Source: an uncultured Flavobacteriaceae bacterium (GTDB lineage Bacteria; Bacteroidota; Bacteroidia; Flavobacteriales; Flavobacteriaceae). From it: a stretch of DNA of 64,000 nucleotides. Made by a program: the position numbers and the translations under genes. Where the stretch lies: NCBI GenBank assembly GCA_947497145.1, contig CANMFQ010000015.1, positions 1-64,000 of the forward strand, written 5' to 3'. Shown here one piece after another: positions 57,903 to 64,000 of the stretch. Position 1 is the stretch's first letter; each line of letters begins with the position of its first letter. The notes beneath the pieces were generated by a model. That model saw only the letters and a list, made by a program, of their open reading frames with translations, did no database searches and was not told the DNA's origin.

Positions 57903-58307
57903 ATGTCTTCTAAAAATCTTGGCGCATTACCCATCTACAAGAAAGCTTTGGAGCTCTGCGAAATTAGCAGGCATCTTGTTTCGTATATTTCATTTAACAA
58001 AGATCTTTTAAAGCTGTATCAATCAAACAGCCATAGAGACACTATTGCCGAATCATTGTTAACAGACTCTATTCTTATTCAACAAAAAATAGCGCAGGCA
58101 GAATATGCGCAATCCAATGCAGAGCGTTTAAACAATGCGACCTTTATAAATATAATGATTCACAATCTCAACTCATATTGCACAGGCTTAGAAAAAGATG
58201 GCGTAAAGGAAAAGGAATATGTAAACCTGTTGCGACAAGAAATAAAAAGTTTTCGATCTGCATTTAAAAAATGGCGAAAATCTTTACTTGGCTCCTCCGG
58301 ATTTTAA
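57903..58307 (+). CDS. Helical protein of unknown function
   Basis: The 134-residue signal-less protein is predicted helical with heptad-like hydrophobic spacing (ALPIYKKALELCEISRHLVSY; LLTDSILIQQKIAQAEYAQ; NIMIHNLNSYCTGLEK; LLRQEIKSFRSAFKKW). It suggests a four-helix bundle like the 23S-IVP-type or similar small Bacteroidota proteins. Basic C-terminus. No catalytic motif. I do not recognise a named family. Confidence 0.75.
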   Translation: MSSKNLGALPIYKKALELCEISRHLVSYISFNKDLLKLYQSNSHRDTIAESLLTDSILIQQKIAQAEYAQSNAERLNNATFINIMIHNLNSYCTGLEKDGVKEKEYVNLLRQEIKSFRSAFKKWRKSLLGSSGF

Positions 58308-58646
58308 TGCATTTGCACTAAAAGGCAGTCGCCTATTCATGTATAATTTAAGATCAATGGACTTAAGAACCCAACCTTTTTCTCTTTAACCCTGTTTCTT
58401 AAGTAGAATAATGAACTCCCCTCCCTAATTGGCATTTTCTTTTGTCTAATTTCTAGTCAAACACCTAGTCAGTAACACCCTAAAGGTAAATTCACTTCTT
58501 TTGTGCCTTTTCTATCAAAAATAGTTCAAATTGGAAAAATTCGCCTATTTCCAACCAAACACTAGTCACAAACACATAGGTTACGGTAAAAAATGTCGCC
58601 AAATTCAGGTTAAATGTTCTAATTTTGATTTTTAAAAATTTCAACA
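58308..58646. other. Intergenic region upstream of purU with imperfect repeats
   Basis: No gene. It contains an imperfect pair: CAAACACCTAGTCAGTAACA-type (58458-58478) and CAAACACTAGTCACAAACAC-type (58556-58575), 98 bp apart. They lie 72-190 bases before the purU start. Confidence 0.5.
58458..58575. repeat. Imperfect direct repeat pair upstream of purU
   Basis: Two CAAACA(C)CTAGTC blocks followed by related AC-rich and GGTAAA sequence, at 58458-58478 and 58556-58575, period 98 bp. A possible pair of regulatory sites. Confidence 0.45.
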
Positions 58647-59498
58647 TTGAAAACTACCATTATAATTAACTGCCCAGATCAGCCTGGTATTATTTGCACA
58701 GTAACAAGCTTTATACACTCTCAAGGTGGTAATGTCATCTATTTAGATCAACATGTTGACAAACAAGCCAATGTGTTTTTTATGCGCATTGAAAGTGATT
58801 TTGAAGCTAGCGCATTTTCTATTTCTCATTTCAAGGATGAGTTTGAACACACCTTAGCCAAAGCGTATCAAATGAAATGGCGTTTTCACACCGATGACAT
58901 ACAGCCCAAAATGGCACTATTTGTTTCTAAATACAACCATTGCCTATACGACCTTTTAAGCCGTTACAAATCTGGTGAATTAAAGGTTGAAATACCATTT
59001 ATTATAAGCAATCATGCTGATTTATGTGACATTGCAGATCAGTTCAATATTCCTTTTCACCATATACCAGTGACAAAAGAAACGAAAGCTGCTGCCGAAG
59101 ATGAACAGTTAAAGCTTTTAAAGAATGCTAAGGTTGATTTTATTGTACTCGCACGTTATATGCAAATTGTAAGCGGAAAAATTATTAATCAATTCCCCAA
59201 CAAAATCATTAATATACACCATTCGTTTTTACCTGCTTTTGCAGGAGCCAAACCTTATCACGCAGCTTTTGAACGCGGTGTAAAAATTATTGGTGCTACG
59301 AGTCATTATGTTACAGAAGAACTTGATGCGGGGCCAATAATTGAACAAGATGTAACAACCGTATCTCATGCGCACACTATCAAAGACTTCATTGCTAAAG
59401 GAAGAGATTTAGAAAAAATAGTACTTTCTAGAGCGGTAAAACTCCATGTGCAGCGAAAAACAATGGTATACAATAACAAGACCGTTATTTTCACTTAA
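58647..59498 (+). CDS. purU: Formyltetrahydrofolate deformylase, TTG start
   Basis: The 283-residue protein hydrolyses 10-formyl-THF to THF and formate, balancing C1 pools. It has an N-terminal ACT domain (TTIIINCPDQPGIICTVTSFIHSQGG) and a formyltransferase domain with FIISNHADLCDIADQF, DFIVLARYMQIVS and IINIHHSFLPAFAGAKPYHAAF, which holds the catalytic HxSLLPxF-like motif and Asp in EELDAGPIIEQD. The homologous start is TTG at 58647; the frame upstream is closed by a TGA at 58626 and has no ATG. The ACT domain starts at once, so the TTG is well placed. Confidence 0.94.
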   Translation: MKTTIIINCPDQPGIICTVTSFIHSQGGNVIYLDQHVDKQANVFFMRIESDFEASAFSISHFKDEFEHTLAKAYQMKWRFHTDDIQPKMALFVSKYNHCLYDLLSRYKSGELKVEIPFIISNHADLCDIADQFNIPFHHIPVTKETKAAAEDEQLKLLKNAKVDFIVLARYMQIVSGKIINQFPNKIINIHHSFLPAFAGAKPYHAAFERGVKIIGATSHYVTEELDAGPIIEQDVTTVSHAHTIKDFIAKGRDLEKIVLSRAVKLHVQRKTMVYNNKTVIFT

Positions 59499-59592
59499 AA
59501 AATACTATAAACACCCTCATAGCGTTCTAAGAATGCCGAAGATTCATTTCATTTAGCATATTTTAAATGTGATGTATCGTTTTAACACAAGT

Positions 59593-59622
59593 AGCAGTAA
59601 AAAAAATGATAAAGTTACTGCT
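59593..59622 (+). promoter_or_regulatory. 8-bp inverted repeat before the DUF4197 gene
   Basis: AGCAGTAA (59593-59600) and TTACTGCT (59615-59622), 14-base spacing, 20 bases before the ATG. Possible operator or leader stem. Confidence 0.35.
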
Positions 59623-59642
59623 AAAATTAACACACTAGTTTT

Positions 59643-60353
59643 ATGAAAAAAATTGTTCTTTTATTATGTATATTTCAATTAACTGCTTGCGGAGAATTAC
59701 AACAAGTAATCAACCAATTACCTCAAGGCTCAACTGGTATAGGCTCCCTTCAAATTGGGGAAGGCTTACGAGAAGCTTTAAATATGGGAATCAACAAACA
59801 AGTGACCAAACTTACCCAAACTGATGGTTTTTTTAAAAATGAGCTTACCAAAATTTTACTTCCACCAGAATTGCAAAAAGTAGACAAAACATTGCGCAAT
59901 GTTGGACTTGGCAAACTGGCGGATGAAGGTTTAAAAGTTTTAAATAGAGCTGCGGAAGATGCCGTTGGTGAAGCTACGCCTATTTTCATCAATGCAGTAA
60001 AAGGTATTAGTTTTAACGATGCCAAATCTATACTCATGGGAAGCGATGATGCAGCAACAAAATATTTAACAAATGCAACTGAAAATCAATTGTACTCAAA
60101 GTTCAATCCGGTAATAAAAAATTCGTTTGCCAAAGTAGGAGCTGATAAGATTTGGAAAAACCTCATCACTAAATACAACAATATTCCATTAACCAATAAC
60201 GTAAATCCAGACTTAACAGACTACGTTACCAAAGAAGCCCTAAAAGGAGTTTACAAAATGATTGCTGTTGAAGAAAAGGAAATAAGAACCAAGGTTTCTT
60301 CAAGGACTACAGATATTCTTAAAAAGGTATTTATTTTGCAAGATAAATCTTAA
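59643..60353 (+). CDS. DUF4197 family lipoprotein
   Basis: The 236-residue protein has a lipobox (QLTAC, Cys16). The mature part has the DUF4197 pattern: IGEGLREALNMGINKQVTKL, TKILLPPELQKVDKTLRNVGLG, DAKSILMGSDDAATKYLTNAT, and DYVTKEALKGVYKMIAVEEKEIR, helical throughout. Family role is unknown, periplasmic or outer membrane. Monocistronic with a terminator 120 bases downstream. Confidence 0.92.
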   Translation: MKKIVLLLCIFQLTACGELQQVINQLPQGSTGIGSLQIGEGLREALNMGINKQVTKLTQTDGFFKNELTKILLPPELQKVDKTLRNVGLGKLADEGLKVLNRAAEDAVGEATPIFINAVKGISFNDAKSILMGSDDAATKYLTNATENQLYSKFNPVIKNSFAKVGADKIWKNLITKYNNIPLTNNVNPDLTDYVTKEALKGVYKMIAVEEKEIRTKVSSRTTDILKKVFILQDKS

Positions 60354-60472
60354 CAAAAAATTAAATGCTGATATAATAATTTAGTTTTCATTACGTTATA
60401 ATATCAAGCATAAGCAAATTACAATGTTTATCTTATTTTTTTGAGTTATTAATTTTTTGAGTTAGTTAGTTT

Positions 60473-60498
60473 AAAACCGGTGGGAGCACCGGTTTTTT
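60473..60498. terminator. Intrinsic terminator between DUF4197 and an alpha/beta hydrolase
   Basis: Stem AAAACCGGTG (60473-60482) with CACCGGTTTT (60487-60496), loop GGAG, followed by TT. It lies 120 bases past the DUF4197 stop and 45 bases past the convergent hydrolase stop. Confidence 0.82.
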
Positions 60499-60542
60499 CA
60501 TTTACAAAAGTATTGCTGGTGCTATTACAAACTAACAAACAC

Positions 60543-61328
60543 CTATGAGGTGATATCAGATATATAAGCAATCACCTTTGTATTAAAAGTTTGAGGCTGC
60601 TCAACATTCACCACATGACCACAATTATCAATTGTCAAAAGACTAGATTTGGTATGCTTTTCTACTACCTTTTCAACAGCTGGCAAAAACAGATAATCTT
60701 GACTTCCCATTACATAGAGTGTTGGAATTTTTATATCGGCACTTCTAAAAAATCGCAATAGGGGATTGATTTCTGATGTCAATTTAAACCATCGTATAAA
60801 TTCCTTTTGATATAATTTTTTAGCTTCTCTAACAAATAACAAACGCGATTCTCTATGATTTTTGTTAGGCATAATTACAAGTGCAAAAAACTTATACAAC
60901 CATAGATATGGAATTATAGATTTAAAGATCACTCCCAAACGCATTAACACCTGCGATCGAATATCTAATTTAAGAATTGCCCCTCCCAAAACCATACTTT
61001 CTACCACCTTAGGATAACGCTCAGCAAGATTTCGTATCAAAATAGTTCCTAAGGAGATTCCTATAAAGTGTGATTTTTTAATGTTTAGATGCTGAATAAC
61101 CTCTGCGATATCATCCGTAACTACATCAAAGGTGTATTTTTCATTAAAAGCATCTTTAAAACTAGCCTTAGAATTACCATGACCACGCAAATCTAGAAGC
61201 AATACATTAAAATGCTTCCTAAACTCACGAACTTGTTTGTACCAAATTGAAGAACTGCCTCCTGCTCCATGAACAAAGGTTACCCATGTATCTGCCTCCT
61301 TATGGATATATGTGCTATAGTTTAACAA
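60543..61328 (-). CDS. Alpha/beta hydrolase
   Basis: The 261-residue cytosolic protein has the fold pattern FVHGAGGSSSIW (HG oxyanion motif, about 18-29), LLDLRGHGNSKAS, HFIGISLGTIL (nucleophile Ser about 92), and C-terminal DNCGHVVNVEQP with the catalytic His. Similar to bacterial epoxide-hydrolase/BioH-like esterases. Substrate unknown. Monocistronic. Confidence 0.9.
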   Translation of the reverse strand: MLNYSTYIHKEADTWVTFVHGAGGSSSIWYKQVREFRKHFNVLLLDLRGHGNSKASFKDAFNEKYTFDVVTDDIAEVIQHLNIKKSHFIGISLGTILIRNLAERYPKVVESMVLGGAILKLDIRSQVLMRLGVIFKSIIPYLWLYKFFALVIMPNKNHRESRLLFVREAKKLYQKEFIRWFKLTSEINPLLRFFRSADIKIPTLYVMGSQDYLFLPAVEKVVEKHTKSSLLTIDNCGHVVNVEQPQTFNTKVIAYISDITS

Positions 61329-61591
61329 TAGAAGCCTTTTTTATTTACTTTAATTATCATGAGCGACAACCCATCAACATTATTTTATGACTAATGCAAT
61401 GTATTAAAACTTTCAATAGTCACTTTCTTTTTAACGATTTTTTTTCCAAAATTGACTCTAGCCAATTTACAATCAGTTTATTAAATACGAAACAAAACAT
61501 CAATAGAACTGATTTATTGATAAATATGACGATTCAAAACATCTAAAAATGCAAACGCTGCGTATCTTTATAACAACTATTAATTATAAAC

Positions 61592-61783
61592 ATGGAAAAT
61601 CAATATTGCAAAGTAGGTGCAGTTACACCAATAACTAACGAAGGAAGCCAAGCAGTTCACCTTTTAGAATATCAATACCAAAATTTCACTGAGAAGGCAT
61701 CAAAAATAAACGATGATAAGTTGGTTGCTTTTTTTGAGCTTAAAGCGCAAAAGATAAAAAAAGTTTTAGAAAATTTGATTTAG
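61592..61783 (+). CDS. Small helical protein, 63 residues
   Basis: The product has a short N-terminal segment (MENQYCKVGAVTPI) then an amphipathic helix with coiled-coil spacing (AVHLLEYQYQNFTEKASKI and LVAFFELKAQKIKKVLENLI). No signal peptide and no family recognised. It lies in a 550-base space between larger genes with ATA- and TTT-rich sequence upstream (TATCTTTA at 61564-61571, one base off the promoter box). Coding is plausible but not proven. Confidence 0.6.
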   Translation: MENQYCKVGAVTPITNEGSQAVHLLEYQYQNFTEKASKINDDKLVAFFELKAQKIKKVLENLI

Positions 61784-61881
61784 TATTTTACATACTCAAC
61801 CAAAAAACTAAACACGTACGTTTACGCGTCAACTCACAATAAAAGTATGATCGTCCCTATACTATTATTGTAAACACATCC

Positions 61882-62715
61882 TTAACTAGAGCGTTTTTCA
61901 AAATCTGCTAATGCTTGTTTCATTTGAACTTGTATATCAGCAGCTTTAGACGCAGCCCTGTCAGCAAAGTCTTCTTCGGTAGAAGCGTATATAATTCCTC
62001 TGGAGGAGTTAATAAGTAAACCTACATTTTGGTTCATACCGTATTGACATACTTCTTCTAAACTACCTCCTTGAGCACCAACACCTGGCACTAGCAAAAA
62101 ATTATCGGGTACTATTTGCCGTATTTCTGTTAGGTAACTGGCTTTAGTTGCCCCAACCACATACATCAGATTTTCTGCATTTTTATAGGTTCGAGAAATT
62201 TCTAAAACCTTTTTATAAAGTGCCGTACCGTCAATTAATTTGGTTTGAAAATCATAAGCTCCCTCATTAGAAGTTAGCGCCAATAGAATGGTATACTTGT
62301 CCTTAAAAGCTAAAAAAGGCTCTACAGAATCTTTACCCATATACGGTGCTATTGTAACGGAATCGAACGCCAAATCTTCAAAAAATGCCTTCGCATATCG
62401 CGTTGAAGTGTTTCCTATATCACCTCGCTTAGCATCAGCAATAGTGAAAATTTCAGGATACGTAGTATTCAAATAGGCTATCGTTTTTTCTAAAGCCTGC
62501 CATCCTTTAATACCATATGCCTCATAAAAAGCCGTATTCGGCTTATAAGCAACACAAAGTTCATGCGTTGCATCGATAATAGCTTTATTAAAAGCAAAAA
62601 TAGGATCTTCTTCTTCTAATAAATAAGCAGGTATTTTGTCTAAATCAGTATCTAAACCAATACAAAGAAATGATTCTTTTTTACGAATTTGAGCTACTAA
62701 ATCTTGAATATTCAT
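61882..62715 (-). CDS. pyrF: Orotidine 5'-phosphate decarboxylase, type 2
   Basis: The 277-residue enzyme makes UMP from OMP. It has the type 2 layout: [14 protein letters not shown] near the start, [36 protein letters not shown] (about 90-111) holding the catalytic Asp/Lys/Asp, [10 protein letters not shown] and [17 protein letters not shown]. It lies 10 bases downstream of prfA in a unit common in Flavobacteriia. Confidence 0.95.
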   Translation of the reverse strand: MNIQDLVAQIRKKESFLCIGLDTDLDKIPAYLLEEEDPIFAFNKAIIDATHELCVAYKPNTAFYEAYGIKGWQALEKTIAYLNTTYPEIFTIADAKRGDIGNTSTRYAKAFFEDLAFDSVTIAPYMGKDSVEPFLAFKDKYTILLALTSNEGAYDFQTKLIDGTALYKKVLEISRTYKNAENLMYVVGATKASYLTEIRQIVPDNFLLVPGVGAQGGSLEEVCQYGMNQNVGLLINSSRGIIYASTEEDFADRAASKAADIQVQMKQALADFEKRSS

Positions 62716-62725
62716 TTCGTGTGTA

Positions 62726-63802
62726 TTAGAAAATTTCAGACGCTTCTTTTAATTTCTCAGTATTTTCTACCAAACTAAGTTCGTCTATAATTTTTTGAAT
62801 ATCCCCGTTAATAATATTTTGCAAATCATAAAGGGTTAGCCCTATGCGGTGATCAGTCACCCTACCTTGCGCATAATTGTACGTTCTAATTTTAGCAGAA
62901 CGGTCACCACTACTCACCTGCGAGTTTCTTTTAGCCGCATCTTCTTCTTGCTTCTTTGCCAATTCTAAATCATATAACCTAGAACGTAAAACTCGAAATG
63001 CTTTATCTTTATTTTTATGTTGTGATTTTTGATCTTGACATTGCGCAACCAATCCGGTAGGAATATGAGTTAACCGCACGGCTGAATAAGTTGTGTTTAC
63101 AGACTGCCCTCCAGGCCCTGATGAACAGAAAAAATCTATACGAACATCTTTAGGATCAATTTGAACATCAAAATCTTCAGCTTCTGGCAAAACCATTACC
63201 GTAGCAGCACTCGTATGCACCCTACCCTGCGTTTCTGTTTGAGGCACACGTTGAACTCGGTGTACTCCAGCTTCAAACTTTAAAGTACCATATACATCAG
63301 TACCAGAAACTTCAAATTGAATTTCTTTATAACCTCCGCTAGTACCCTCACTTAAATCGATCACATTTGTTTTCCACCCTTTTGATTCACAATATTTGGT
63401 ATACATTCGAAACAAATCACCAGCAAAAATACTCGCTTCATCACCGCCAGTTCCTGCTCGAATCTCCATCACTACATCTTTAGCATCCTCAGGATCTTTG
63501 GGTATTAACATTAATTTTATTTCCTCTTCTAATTGAGGTAACCCTGCTTTAGCCTCATCTAATTGCATTTTGGCCATTTCAACCATTTCAGCATCACTAC
63601 CATCAGCAATAATCTCTTCGGCTTCTTGAAGGTTGTTTGTCAATTCAAGATATTGCTCTCTTTTAGCTACAAGCGCCTTAAGATCACTATATTCCTTTGT
63701 AAGTTGTACATAGCGCTTTTGATCTGATATAATATCAGGCTGAATAATCAAGTCTGAAACCTCATCAAAACGCTGTTTTACAATATTTAATTTGTCTATC
63801 AT
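62726..63802 (-). CDS. prfA: Peptide chain release factor 1
   Basis: The 358-residue factor terminates at UAA and UAG. The N-terminal helical domain is followed by the codon-recognition PQT tripeptide (187-189, in [12 protein letters not shown]), the catalytic GGQ at 231-233 ([20 protein letters not shown]) and the C-terminal helical end. The PxT motif identifies RF1, not RF2 (SPF). It is first in the prfA-pyrF unit. No prmC lies within the window. Confidence 0.97.
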   Translation of the reverse strand: MIDKLNIVKQRFDEVSDLIIQPDIISDQKRYVQLTKEYSDLKALVAKREQYLELTNNLQEAEEIIADGSDAEMVEMAKMQLDEAKAGLPQLEEEIKLMLIPKDPEDAKDVVMEIRAGTGGDEASIFAGDLFRMYTKYCESKGWKTNVIDLSEGTSGGYKEIQFEVSGTDVYGTLKFEAGVHRVQRVPQTETQGRVHTSAATVMVLPEAEDFDVQIDPKDVRIDFFCSSGPGGQSVNTTYSAVRLTHIPTGLVAQCQDQKSQHKNKDKAFRVLRSRLYDLELAKKQEEDAAKRNSQVSSGDRSAKIRTYNYAQGRVTDHRIGLTLYDLQNIINGDIQKIIDELSLVENTEKLKEASEIF

Positions 63803-64000
63803 TTTTCGTTCTACTCTAGGGGCACGAATTTACAATAAATTTGAACATCTAAGCCCGATCATCCATTTGAAAATCTGTCACCCTCATAAATTACTACTAA
63901 ATATACCGCTACCTTATTTTGTTTAAATAACCATAGCGATACGTTACTTAACATAAGAAAAACTGTTATTTTATCATGCTTTAAAAACTCACCCTACAAT

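Overview
The window is a stretch of chromosome from a low-GC marine member of the Bacteroidota, almost certainly Flavobacteriaceae. The signs are Flavobacteriia-typical gene pairs (ruvX-def-DUF5606, prfA-pyrF, guaA followed by a LysM/PBP1 protein), BshC, DUF2853/DUF3820/DUF5606/DUF2911 proteins, a surface protein with AG(T/I)DG-CAG(D/E)T repeats, TAnnTTTG promoter boxes and weak Shine-Dalgarno sequences. The genus cannot be fixed from sequence alone. Most of the window is ordinary core chromosome. No tRNA, rRNA, CRISPR array, integrase, transposase or phage gene was seen.

Layout. 1-6 kb: the N-terminal part of a large secreted repeat protein running off the left edge, then yidC, pyrG and a DUF3820 gene, all on the minus strand. 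6-12.3 kb: a dispersed palindromic element, an exported TIM-barrel isomerase-like protein, a DUF922 putative protease, and the minus-strand unit guaA > LysM/PBP1 protein > OsmC. 12.3-19.5 kb: a 580-base gap with unassigned hairpins, a PNPOx-like flavoprotein, bshC, a secreted M14 peptidase and a lipoprotein resembling an (alpha/alpha) glycosidase. 19.6-26.4 kb: DUF2853, a glycerol facilitator-like channel, and a carbohydrate-oriented run (esterase, SGNH hydrolase, GH20 hexosaminidase, second copy of the dispersed element, Tat-exported Gfo/Idh/MocA oxidoreductase). 26.5-27.9 kb: a recent 558-bp segmental duplication carrying a small secreted protein gene with its leader and terminator.

28-37.5 kb: ruvX-def-DUF5606, dapD, five glycosyltransferases probably for LPS core or surface glycan, and tsaC-cca for tRNA maturation. 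37.6-42.5 kb: gyrB, asnB, DUF2911. 42.6-46 kb: the translation operon thrS-infC-rpmI-rplT, in which infC has no ATG at its homologous start and probably begins at AUA. 46-49.7 kb: small housekeeping and hypothetical genes ending in crcB, including a 59-aa membrane ORF. 49.7-53 kb: the ammonium module glnB/K-amt-porin, preceded by two palindromes spaced 53 bp. 53-64 kb: DUF1684, DJ-1-like lipoprotein, alpha/beta hydrolases, MscS, Lrp/AsnC regulator, purU with a TTG start, DUF4197, pyrF and prfA.

How the genes fit together. Nitrogen (P-II, Amt, AsnB, GuaA, PyrG), translation (ThrRS, IF3, L35, L20, RF1, Def, TsaC, Cca) and envelope functions (YidC, glycosyltransferases, LysM, MscS, porin) dominate. 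I did not find a clear new multi-gene defence or metabolic system. The most interesting items are the dispersed palindromic element, the recent tandem duplication with a compensatory base change in its terminator, the paired operators upstream of glnB/K-amt, the infC AUA start with structured leaders for L35 and L20, and an unexplained hairpin pair at 12.55-12.63 kb.
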